Origin: Streptomyces sp. WMMB 322 | GTDB lineage: Bacteria > Actinomycetota > Actinomycetes > Streptomycetales > Streptomycetaceae | Reading direction: 5' to 3' | DNA: 64,000 nt | NCBI RefSeq assembly: GCF_900090145.1 | Contig: NZ_FMHI01000018.1 | Span: forward strand, 1 to 64,000 | Translations under genes and position numbers: made by a program | Notes under the pieces: model-generated | Database searches by the model: none | The model's input: the letters and a program-made list of their open reading frames with translations, nothing else | Told to the model about the DNA's origin: nothing | Shown here: piece by piece, positions 24,372 to 31,702 of the stretch | Numbering within the stretch: the first letter of the stretch is position 1 | Layout of the letters: the number at the start of each line of letters is the position of its first letter

Positions 24372-25855
24372 TGCTCCGCCTTCGCTTCGGCGCGCTTCTT
24401 GTCCTGGAAGGCCTCGTAGGAGCGCTGCATCTTCGACGACAGCTCCTCCGGGGAGACCGAGCCGTCGATGACACCCTGGAGGTCGGCGGAGAGCGAGTCG
24501 TAGAAGTCGGGCGTGGTGTAGTCGAGGTACGGCACGAGCCCGTCGGCGGCGTTGAGCTGCTCCCAGCCCTTCACCATCTGCGCCTCGGCGCTGCCTTCGG
24601 GGATGTCGCGGGCGGCCTTGCCCGGAAGCGCGGGCAGCACTCCCTCCTCGGTCATCACGTCCGCCGCGTGCGGGCTGGTGATGAAGTCCAGGTAGGCGGC
24701 GGCGACTTCGGGGTGGCGGGACTTGGACGTGACGGACCACGCCAGGCCCTGACCGCCGGTGGTGACGGGCGCGGCGTCCTTCTTCACGGGAGGCGGAGGC
24801 ATGAATCCGAGGCGGTCGCCCATGGTCTTCTTCAGATCCGGCAGTTGCCAGGTGCCGGTGATGAGGAAGGCTCCCTCGCCGCCGGCGAACTTCTTGGCCG
24901 CGTCGTCGTATCCGGTGCCGTTGGCCCCCTCGGGGATGAAGCCCCGCTTCTTCCAGTCGGCGAGAGTCCCGGCTGCTTGTTCCGTCGGTTCGTTGTCGAA
25001 GCCCTTGCCGCGGCCGAAGACGCTCTCGCGGGTCTCTTCCGCGCCGCCGGCCTGGTTCTGGAGAACGCCGAAGGTGTGGATCGCCGGGTACTTGTCCAAG
25101 TTGCCGAACTGGACGGGCAGTTCACCCTCGTCCTTGATGCGGGGCAGTGCGTCCGTCAGCTCGGCCCAGGTCTTCGGGGGCTTCACCCCGGCCTTCTTCA
25201 GGACGTCCTTGTTGTAGTAGACGCCGATGTACTCGCCCGTCTGGGAGATGCCGTAGAGCCGTCCGGTGCCAAAGTCCCGGCCGTCGAAGGAGACCCGGTT
25301 GAGGTTCAGCAGCGTCGAGGGGTAGCGGGTGTTCCAGGCGTAGATGCCCGCGTAGTTGTCGAGCGGCATGAGCAGCCCCGCCTTCACGAAGGCCACCATG
25401 TCGGAGTAGCCCTGGTTGGCCTGGACGACGTCCGGGGGCTTGTTCCCCGAAATGGCCAGCTTCAGCGTCGTCTTGAGGTCGGAGAAGCTGCGCGCGACGC
25501 GCTTGATGCGGATGTGCGGGTACTTCTTCTCGAACTCGGCGTTGAGCCGCTCCAGTTCGTCGTTCTGCCCGCCGCGGACCTCCTGGTCCCACACGGTCAG
25601 AGTTGCCCTGCCCGCCTTCGACGGGTCGGGCTTGGACGTGGCGGCGGCACCGGGCACGCCCGCTCCGGCCGCCCCGGAGCCGTCGGTCCCCGGCACACAG
25701 GCCGCGGCCAGCAGCGCGCCGCCGAGGGCCAGCGCGAGAGCCGCCGTACGCCGCCGGGTGCGTCCCGTGTCACTGAACGGGCCTTGCCGGAACGGGTGTC
25801 GGCGGCGCGGCAGCCGGAGCACCGGGCCCGCGCCCCTCAGTCGCTCGGCACGCAT
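24368..25855 (-). CDS. Extracellular sugar-binding lipoprotein of the ABC importer
   Basis: A 495-residue family-1 solute-binding protein. A long basic N-region precedes a hydrophobic stretch and lipobox LAAAC near residue 55, so the mature protein is a membrane-anchored lipoprotein. The fold signature LTVWDQEVRGGQNDELERL, NKPPDVVQANQGYSDMV, YGISQTGEYIGVYYNKDVL, GEGAFLITGTWQLP and a C-terminal helix is that of sugar-binding proteins. The ATG at 25855 follows GAGAGGAG. First gene of the transport operon; a large palindrome separates it from pfkB. Confidence 0.93.
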   Translation of the reverse strand: MRAERLRGAGPVLRLPRRRHPFRQGPFSDTGRTRRRTAALALALGGALLAAACVPGTDGSGAAGAGVPGAAATSKPDPSKAGRATLTVWDQEVRGGQNDELERLNAEFEKKYPHIRIKRVARSFSDLKTTLKLAISGNKPPDVVQANQGYSDMVAFVKAGLLMPLDNYAGIYAWNTRYPSTLLNLNRVSFDGRDFGTGRLYGISQTGEYIGVYYNKDVLKKAGVKPPKTWAELTDALPRIKDEGELPVQFGNLDKYPAIHTFGVLQNQAGGAEETRESVFGRGKGFDNEPTEQAAGTLADWKKRGFIPEGANGTGYDDAAKKFAGGEGAFLITGTWQLPDLKKTMGDRLGFMPPPPVKKDAAPVTTGGQGLAWSVTSKSRHPEVAAAYLDFITSPHAADVMTEEGVLPALPGKAARDIPEGSAEAQMVKGWEQLNAADGLVPYLDYTTPDFYDSLSADLQGVIDGSVSPEELSSKMQRSYEAFQDKKRAEAKAEQ

Positions 25856-25892
25856 GGAGTCTCCTCTCGGCGCCCCTGCCGCGGTGGCCGCG

Positions 25893-25920
25893 GTCACGGG
25901 GGCGGGCCCGCCCCCGTGAC
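25893..25920. terminator. Perfect 28-bp GC palindrome between pfkB and the ABC operon
   Basis: Bases 25893-25920 form a perfect palindrome, left half GTCACGGGGGCGGG, centred between 25906 and 25907. As RNA it would fold into a very stable stem. It lies after the stop of the leftward pfkB gene (25932) and before the ribosome site of the leftward binding-protein gene, so it may end the pfkB transcript, attenuate read-through, or protect the downstream mRNA. Confidence 0.65.
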
Positions 25921-25931
25921 GGCGGCACCTG

Positions 25932-27041
25932 TCAGGTCGCACGGAATCCGATGGTGGGCGTGGCACGGCGCAGTGCCGAGCCCCGGTTCGCCCCGGGCAG
26001 GAGGTCGGACAGGAAGGCGTAGCGCCGCATCACGTCCTCGCTCTGTCCTCCGCAGCGGGTCGCGTACTGCCACCACGCGGCGACCTCGGGCCAGCCCGGC
26101 GCGGAGAGCGAACCGCCGAAGTGCTGCACGGACAGTGCGGCGGTGAGGTTGGCGAAGGCGAGCCGGTCGGCGAGCGGCCAGCCGGCGAGCGTGCCGGTGA
26201 TGAAGCCGGCGACGAAGACGTCACCGGCACCGGTCGGGTCCAGCGCTTCGACGGGCAGCGCGGGAAGGTCGGCACTCTCGCCGCTCAGCGAGTCGACGGC
26301 GACGGCCCCGCCGGAGCCCTTGGTGACGACGGCGATCGGCACGAGTTCGGCCAGGGCGCGCACCGCTTCCTCGGGGCTTCCGGTGCGCGTGTAGTGCTGC
26401 GCCTCGGCCGCGTTGGGCAGGAACGCGTGGCAGTAGGCGAGGTCGGCCAGGGTGTCCGGGTCCCAGGCCCCGGTGTCGTCCCAGCCGACGTCGGCGAAGA
26501 TCTTGCTGCCCTCGTCGTGGGCCTCGCGCACCCAGCTCTCCAGCCGCCCGGGGGCCAGGTCGGTGAAGCAGGCGCGGGAGCGCGGGCGGGAGGCGGACCG
26601 CACGCAGGGGGCGGGGGCCTCGTGCCCGTGGGAGACCATCGTCCGCTCGCCCTCGTAGGCCATGGAGACGGTGACGGGCGAGTGCCAGCCCTGGGCGCGG
26701 TGGGACGGTCGCAGGTCGATGCCTTCGCTGTCGGCCAGCGACTCCCAGCAGTAGTCCCCGTAGACGTCGTCCCCGAAAGCGGCAGCGAGGGAGGTGCGAA
26801 GGCCGAGGCGGCGCAGGGCGGTTGCCATGTTGGCCACGCCGCCGGGCGACGAACCCATGCCGCGGGCCCAGGACTCGGTGCCGCGTACGGGAGCGTGGTC
26901 GAGCCCGGTGAAGATGATGTCGAGGAAGACGGTGCCGGTGAGGAACACGTCCTGCTCCGGGCCGCCGTCGCCGCGCAGGGCCGACAGCGGGTCCAGGGCC
27001 GCCGAAGTCGGCGCCGGATGTGCGCTCCCGGTCGTGCTCAC
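25932..27041 (-). CDS. PfkB-family carbohydrate kinase
   Basis: A 369-residue ribokinase-fold kinase. It shows the strand start DVFLTGTVFLDIIFTGLD, the first PfkB signature GGVANMATALRRLGLRTSLAAAFGDDVYG (in two parts), and the second signature DPTGAGDVFVAGF with the catalytic Asp and anion hole at about residues 269-281. Sugar or nucleoside specificity cannot be told. The C-terminal 50 residues with a Trp-rich stretch are longer than usual. GTG 27041 follows GGGAGGAGCA. It is divergent from the DeoR gene and precedes the ABC genes. Confidence 0.9.
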   Translation of the reverse strand: MSTTGSAHPAPTSAALDPLSALRGDGGPEQDVFLTGTVFLDIIFTGLDHAPVRGTESWARGMGSSPGGVANMATALRRLGLRTSLAAAFGDDVYGDYCWESLADSEGIDLRPSHRAQGWHSPVTVSMAYEGERTMVSHGHEAPAPCVRSASRPRSRACFTDLAPGRLESWVREAHDEGSKIFADVGWDDTGAWDPDTLADLAYCHAFLPNAAEAQHYTRTGSPEEAVRALAELVPIAVVTKGSGGAVAVDSLSGESADLPALPVEALDPTGAGDVFVAGFITGTLAGWPLADRLAFANLTAALSVQHFGGSLSAPGWPEVAAWWQYATRCGGQSEDVMRRYAFLSDLLPGANRGSALRRATPTIGFRAT

Positions 27042-27218
27042 TGCTCCTCCCGCCCCCTCCGGCCCAGTCCTGCGGCATGCTCTGCGGCCTGTGAAGACCC
27101 GTCCTCCGGTGCACCGGCGGCGTCGCGCTGTGACGGCGTCGCACTGAGCCCCCCGAGGAGCCCGCGAGCCGTGAACGGCCGTGGGCGGCCGGAAGCTTCT
27201 CGATTCTTTGAGCGATAC

Positions 27219-27246
27219 CTTGCACGTCAGCAGCCATGAGTGCAAG
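27219..27246. promoter_or_regulatory. Inverted repeat, possible DeoR operator
   Basis: Arms CTTGCAC at 27219-27225 and GTGCAAG at 27240-27246 with a 14-bp spacer lie in the 255-bp gap between pfkB and the DeoR gene. Further right, a -10-like TACATT at 27284-27289 ends seven bases before the DeoR ATG, so that mRNA may be leaderless. The regulator and the palindrome being next to each other suggests autoregulation and control of pfkB. Confidence 0.45.
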
Positions 27247-27296
27247 ACCCCGGTCACACTCGCGCAAAGACGCTCAGGCACGCTACATTGCCTGAC

Positions 27297-28073
27297 ATGT
27301 TGCGCGAGACCCGTCATGAGCGGCTGCTGAAGCTGCTCCGCGAAGAGGGCGTGCTGCCCGTCGGGCAGATCGCGCAGCACCTCTGCGTCAGCGAGGCCAC
27401 CGCGCGGCGCGACCTGAACGACCTGGCCGACGCGGGCCGGCTGACGAGGGTCTACGGCGGCGCGGTGGCGCGGGGCCCGGTCGAGCGGCCCTTCGCAGAA
27501 GAGGAGGTCGACGACCGCGCGGACAAGGACGCCGTCGCCAGGAGCGCCGCCGCCACGGTCGAGGACGGAGAGGTTCTGCTGCTCGACATCGGCACCACGG
27601 TGCTTCAGCTGGCGCGCAGGCTCCACGGCCGCAACATCACCGTGGCGACGAGCAACCTCGCCGTCTACGAGGAGCTGAAGGACGACACCGAGGTCACGCT
27701 GGTACTCCTCGGCGGCCAGGTGCGCCGCAACTACCGCTCCCTCGTGGGCCACTTGACGGAGTCGAGCCTCAGTCACCTCTACGCCGACCGGCTCTTCCTC
27801 GGCACCAGCGGCGTACTGCCCGACGGGCGCGTGCTCGACACCACGGACGTCGAAGTGCCCGTCAAACAGGCCATGCTGGCCTCGGCCCGGCACGTGGTGC
27901 TGCTCGCCGCGGCACGGAAGTTCCCCGGGAAGGGCACCGCCCGCGTCTGCGGGCCGCAGGACATCGACGCCCTGATCACCAATCAGACGTCGGACCCGAA
28001 AACCCTCGCCGTCTTCCGCGAGGCCGGGGTGAAGGTGCAGACAGCCATGGACGCGGAGGTGGAGGGCCGATGA
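27297..28073 (+). CDS. DeoR/GlpR family transcriptional regulator
   Basis: A 258-residue repressor. The N-terminal winged helix-turn-helix reads RHERLLKLLREEGVLPVGQIAQHLCVSEATARRDLNDLADAGRLTRVYGG in order, followed by the DeoR sensor domain (VLLLDIGTTVLQLARRL, TVATSNLAVYEEL, LLGGQVRRNYRSLVG). These sensors usually bind phosphorylated sugars. The start is ATG 27297; an earlier in-frame ATG at 27240 would run through the putative operator. The stop overlaps the GH4 gene (ATGA). It probably controls this sugar module. Confidence 0.93.
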   Translation: MLRETRHERLLKLLREEGVLPVGQIAQHLCVSEATARRDLNDLADAGRLTRVYGGAVARGPVERPFAEEEVDDRADKDAVARSAAATVEDGEVLLLDIGTTVLQLARRLHGRNITVATSNLAVYEELKDDTEVTLVLLGGQVRRNYRSLVGHLTESSLSHLYADRLFLGTSGVLPDGRVLDTTDVEVPVKQAMLASARHVVLLAAARKFPGKGTARVCGPQDIDALITNQTSDPKTLAVFREAGVKVQTAMDAEVEGR

Positions 28074-29446
28074 GGCTGACGGTGCTGGGCGGCGGCGGAT
28101 TCCGGGTGCCGCTGGTGCACCGGGCGTTGCTGGAGGACCAGGGCGACGACGCCGGACGCATCACCGAACTCGTGCTCCACGACACCGACTCGGACCGCCT
28201 GGGCGCGATCACATCGGTCCTCTCCCACCAGGCGGAACAGGCGCGACAGGCCCCGGACCGGGTCGGCAGGGGCCCGGCACCCGCCGTACGCGCCACCACT
28301 GACCTCGACGAGGCGCTGCGCGGCGCCGACTTCGTCTTCTCCGCCATCCGCGTCGGCGGCCTCGAGGGACGCGCCCGCGACGAGCGCACCCCCCTCGCCG
28401 AAGGGGTCCTGGGCCAGGAGACGGTGGGCGCCGGCGGTGTGCTCTACGGACTGCGCACGCTGCCCGTCGCCGTGCACATCGCAGAACGCGTCGCCGAAGT
28501 CGCCCCCGACGCCTGGGTCATCAACTTCACCAACCCCGCCGGCATGGTCACGGAGGCCATGGGCCGCGTCTTCCGCCGACGGGGCCTGGGCGAGCGGGTG
28601 ATCGGCATCTGCGACTCCCCGGTGGGCCTGTGCCGGCGCGCGGCCCGCGCCCTGGGAGCGGACCCCGACCGCGCCGACTACGACTACGTGGGGCTCAACC
28701 ATCTGGGCTGGCTGCGCCGCGTCGTCGTCGACGGCAAGGACCGGCTGCCCGGCCTTCTCTCGGACGACGCGCTCCTGGAGTCCTTCGAGGAGGGCAAGCT
28801 CTTCGGCGCCGGCTGGCTGCGGGCCCTGGGCGCGCTGCCCAACGAGTACCTGCACTACTACTACTTCAACCGCGAGGCCGTCGCCTCGATCCGGGGGGCG
28901 CAGACCACCCGTGGGGAGTTCCTGCGCGAGCAGCAGTCCCGCTTCTACGAGGAGTCACGTCCGGGGCGTGCGGCCGGCCCGTCCGAGGCGTATGCGGCCT
29001 GGGCCCGCACGCGCCGGGAGCGCGAGGAGACGTACATGGCCGAGAGCCGCGAGGCGTCCGGCGGCTGGGAACGCGACAGCTGCGACCTCGAAGGCGGCGG
29101 CTACGACCGCGTCGCCCTCGCACTCATGCGTGCGGTCTCCCGCAACGAGCGCACCACGCTGATCCTCAACGTGCCCAACCGCACCGCCGTTCCTGGTCTG
29201 GACGCGGAGGCGGTGGTGGAGGTGCCGTGCCTGGTCGACGCCGGTGGGGCCCGGCCCCTCTCCGCCGGCCCCGTCGCCGCGGACCAGCTGGGCCTGATGC
29301 TTCAGCTCAAGGCGGTGGAGCGCTCGGCGATCGAGGCTGCGGAGAGCGGCTCACGGGCGGCGGCCCTGCGGGCGCTGGCCCTTCATCCGCTGGTGGATTC
29401 GGTACGGGTCGCGGAGCGCATCCTCGACACGGCGGGCGGGTTCTGA
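28070..29446 (+). CDS. Family GH4 glycosidase, 6-phospho-beta-glucosidase type
   Basis: GH4 enzymes hydrolyse glycosides by an NAD+-dependent redox mechanism with a divalent metal. The 458-residue protein has the NAD loop LTVLGGGGFRVPLV, GQETVGAGGVLYGLRT, NFTNPAGMVTEAM, the metal-binding Cys in GICDSPVGLC, GLNHLGW with the metal-binding His, and NVPNRTAVPGLDAEAVVEVP near the end. The pattern is nearest to 6-phospho-beta-glucosidases. Its ATG overlaps the DeoR stop. With an ABC importer instead of a PTS, the PfkB kinase next door is a possible source of the phosphorylated substrate. Confidence 0.9.
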   Translation: MRLTVLGGGGFRVPLVHRALLEDQGDDAGRITELVLHDTDSDRLGAITSVLSHQAEQARQAPDRVGRGPAPAVRATTDLDEALRGADFVFSAIRVGGLEGRARDERTPLAEGVLGQETVGAGGVLYGLRTLPVAVHIAERVAEVAPDAWVINFTNPAGMVTEAMGRVFRRRGLGERVIGICDSPVGLCRRAARALGADPDRADYDYVGLNHLGWLRRVVVDGKDRLPGLLSDDALLESFEEGKLFGAGWLRALGALPNEYLHYYYFNREAVASIRGAQTTRGEFLREQQSRFYEESRPGRAAGPSEAYAAWARTRREREETYMAESREASGGWERDSCDLEGGGYDRVALALMRAVSRNERTTLILNVPNRTAVPGLDAEAVVEVPCLVDAGGARPLSAGPVAADQLGLMLQLKAVERSAIEAAESGSRAAALRALALHPLVDSVRVAERILDTAGGF

Positions 29447-29471
29447 ACCGCCGCACCCAATTCGCCCGTCC

Positions 29472-30179
29472 TCAGCGGCTGTTGCGGAAGACGAGCAGAT
29501 AGCGCCAGAAGAGCAGCCTGCGGATGCGGGAGCCGGGCAGCAGGACGGCCGCCTCCGAGTGGATCCGGGACAGCGTCATCCCTGGCTGCTTCACCGGGGG
29601 ATCCGTGCGTGCCCAGCCTGCCGGGGCGGAGGCAGGACGCAGCCGGTCTGCTGCCCGAGCCGCAAGCCTGGCAACGGCGTTGACGGGAACAGCGGCCAGG
29701 CTCCAGAGAAGGTCGAGCCGGCCCTTTTCCCGGTAGCAGCCAAGGATCACCAGGACACCACCCGGTGCGAGCGCCGCCCGCAGCGCCGAGACGGTCTCGA
29801 ACGGCACATGGTGGATGCTCGCCAGGCACGAGATGAAGTCGTAGTGGTTCCGGGGCAGTTCGAGGTCGGTGACATCCGCCTGCCGGAAGCGCGGACTGCG
29901 GGCGCCCTCTTCGCGCGGGCACAGGGCCCGTGCCTGCGCGATCATCTCCCCGGACGGGTCGATCGCGTCGACGTCCATCCCGAGCCGCGTGAGCCGCAGC
30001 GCGAACCGTCCGGAACCGCAGCCCACGTCCAGCGCCCTGCCGCCGTGCCGCGGCACATGGCGCGACAGCAGCCGGTGGTAGTGATCGTTGTGGTCGAAGG
30101 GCACCCGCACGATCGTGTCACGGAACGGAGCCCGCCAGGCGCGTTCCCCCGGGCGTTCGCCCGCGCTCCACGGCCGCAC
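29472..30179 (-). CDS. Class I SAM-dependent methyltransferase
   Basis: A 235-residue enzyme. The SAM loop is ALDVGCGSGRFALRL, followed by VDAIDPSGEMIAQAR and a short post-domain region with a hydrophobic Ala/Leu helix. The opening PFDHNDHYHRLL is shared by a streptomycete group of methyltransferases without known substrate. GTG 30179 is chosen because GGAGG lies six bases upstream. It is convergent with the GH4 gene, 25 bp away. An unusually arginine-rich frame extends upstream and is not coding. Confidence 0.82.
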   Translation of the reverse strand: MRPWSAGERPGERAWRAPFRDTIVRVPFDHNDHYHRLLSRHVPRHGGRALDVGCGSGRFALRLTRLGMDVDAIDPSGEMIAQARALCPREEGARSPRFRQADVTDLELPRNHYDFISCLASIHHVPFETVSALRAALAPGGVLVILGCYREKGRLDLLWSLAAVPVNAVARLAARAADRLRPASAPAGWARTDPPVKQPGMTLSRIHSEAAVLLPGSRIRRLLFWRYLLVFRNSR

Positions 30180-30433
30180 GGACGGCCTCCGCTCACCGGC
30201 CGCCGGTCGCACCCACCGGCGGGACCGGCGGGACCGGCGTCCGGCCGACGGAGGGCGATGCGGCGGGGGCTCCCGGTGAGTCCGGCGGAGCCGCGCGATC
30301 ACGCGAACGCGGGCGCGGGGCACGGCCGTTGGCGAGCCCCCGGACACCGAGGGTGCCGGGTCAGGCTCGCCCGTCGCGGCACGCACAGTGGACCGCCCGG
30401 CCCCCGGCCCCTTTCCTGCTGTCCCGGCGCGGT

Positions 30434-31381
30434 TCAGGGACGCGGGAAGGCGTTGACGAGGGGCTCCCCTGCTGCGTAGCGGCGGACCTGTTCCACGATC
30501 AGCCGCTCGGCGCGCGGACGGAACGTGGCGGAACCGCCCGCGACGTGCGGCGTGATCAGCACCCCGGGCTGCTTCCGCAGCGGATGGTCACCCGGCAGCG
30601 GTTCGGGGTCGGTGACGTCGAGCGCGGCGCGCAGCCGTCCGCTCCGGGTCTCGTCGAGCAGCGCACCCGTCTTCAGCGTGCGGCCCCGTCCCACGTTGAC
30701 CACGAGCGCCCCGTCGGGCATCGCGGCGAGTTCGTCGGGGCCGAACATGCCTGTCGTGGCGGGGGTTTCGGGCAGTACGAGCACCGCGATGTCCACGTCC
30801 GGCAGAAGTTGCGGAAGTTCGGTCACCGCGTGCACGTCCTCCTCGGGCCTGGGCCGCCGGGCGATGCGCACGACCTCCGCCTCGCAGGCCAGCAGCCTCC
30901 GCTCCAGGGCCTGCCCGATCGATCCGTATCCGATGACGGCGACGCGCGCCCCGGCAAGGGAGCGGGTGAAGTGCGGCTCCCAGCGTCCGGCCTGCTGATC
31001 GGCGACCCAGCGCGGAAGGTCGCGCTGCGCGGCGAGGATCAGTCCGAGCGCGTGTTCGGCGGTGCTGGCGTCGTGCAGGCCCCGGCCGTTGTACAGCTTC
31101 GCGCCCTCGGGCATGACCGGCAGCAGCTTCTCGACGCCGGCGCTGAGGGACTGCACGGCACGTACGGCGGGGAGCCGCGGCAGCAGCCGCTCCGCGTCGG
31201 GCACGGCGTAGGGCATCACCCACAGGCCGGTCGACTCCAGTGCTTCGGCGGGCAGTTCGTCCTCGGGTGTGCGTCCGTCCCATATGTGCACGCGGACGTT
31301 CGAGGGCCACGGCCCGTGCCGCTCGTCGAGGCCTTTCCAGGGCAGGAGCACGTGGACTGCGGGGTCGGTGGTCTCGGGCAT
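30434..31381 (-). CDS. D-isomer-specific 2-hydroxyacid dehydrogenase family protein
   Basis: A 315-residue NAD(P)-dependent dehydrogenase that interconverts 2-oxo and 2-hydroxy acids. Seen are the Rossmann loop VAVIGYGSIGQALERRL, substrate Arg in NVGRGRTLKTGALLDE, Asp/Glu in LDVTDPEPLPGDHPL and the catalytic His in ITPHVAGG. The start ATG 31381 follows GAGGAGAGG. It is divergent from an MFS transporter and IclR regulator, so the three could form one acid-utilisation unit; the substrate is not known. Confidence 0.9.
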   Translation of the reverse strand: MPETTDPAVHVLLPWKGLDERHGPWPSNVRVHIWDGRTPEDELPAEALESTGLWVMPYAVPDAERLLPRLPAVRAVQSLSAGVEKLLPVMPEGAKLYNGRGLHDASTAEHALGLILAAQRDLPRWVADQQAGRWEPHFTRSLAGARVAVIGYGSIGQALERRLLACEAEVVRIARRPRPEEDVHAVTELPQLLPDVDIAVLVLPETPATTGMFGPDELAAMPDGALVVNVGRGRTLKTGALLDETRSGRLRAALDVTDPEPLPGDHPLRKQPGVLITPHVAGGSATFRPRAERLIVEQVRRYAAGEPLVNAFPRP

Positions 31382-31482
31382 CGGCGTGTGCCTCTCCTCG
31401 TCGCGTACGGCGGATGACGGGCGGACGGCCGGAACGAACCGACGGACGGACCGGCGCCAGAGCGCCAGACCGCCAGACCGGA

Positions 31483-31522
31483 CCGGCAAACCGGCAGACC
31501 GGCAGACCGGCAGACCGGACAG
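31483..31522. repeat. Five tandem 8-bp units (CCGGCAGA type)
   Basis: CCGGCAAA, three copies of CCGGCAGA and CCGGACAG follow each other at 31483-31522, with related GACCGCCAGACCGGA just to the left. The tract lies in the divergent gap between the 2-hydroxyacid dehydrogenase and MFS genes, about 100 bp from each functional promoter element. Probably a slippage product. Confidence 0.7.
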
Positions 31523-31619
31523 TCGCACCCGGCTGACCCACGGGCCGGGCCGGCCGGCCGGGACGTCCCGGAACGCCCGCGGCGTGCGGACCGTGACGGG
31601 TCCTGACCGGCCGCAGCCA

Positions 31620-31686
31620 TTGACCCGGCCCGCACACACTCGTAACGTCCTTCCCGCCCAGTGAAACACTTTCCATCCGACGGAAA
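31620..31686 (+). promoter_or_regulatory. Promoter and IclR-type operator of the MFS/iclR operon
   Basis: TTGACC at 31620-31625 and TAACGT at 31643-31648 are 17 bp apart and fit a housekeeping sigma factor. Downstream, TTTCCATCCGACGGAAA at 31670-31686 is a 17-bp palindrome with one mismatched pair, of the kind bound by IclR regulators. It lies after the predicted start of transcription and before the ribosome site AAAGGGGAGG, where a bound repressor would block elongation. The IclR gene is second in this operon. Confidence 0.65.
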
Positions 31687-31702
31687 AAGGGGAGGTCCGG
31701 GA

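Noticed and set aside
23352-24419. Plus-strand 355-codon frame opposite the ABC permeases
   Set aside because: Hydrophilic shadow without motifs; the permeases show EAA loops and coupled starts on the other strand.
31441-31530. Repeat tract considered as a CRISPR-like array
   Set aside because: The units are 8 bp without spacers; no cas genes occur in the window.
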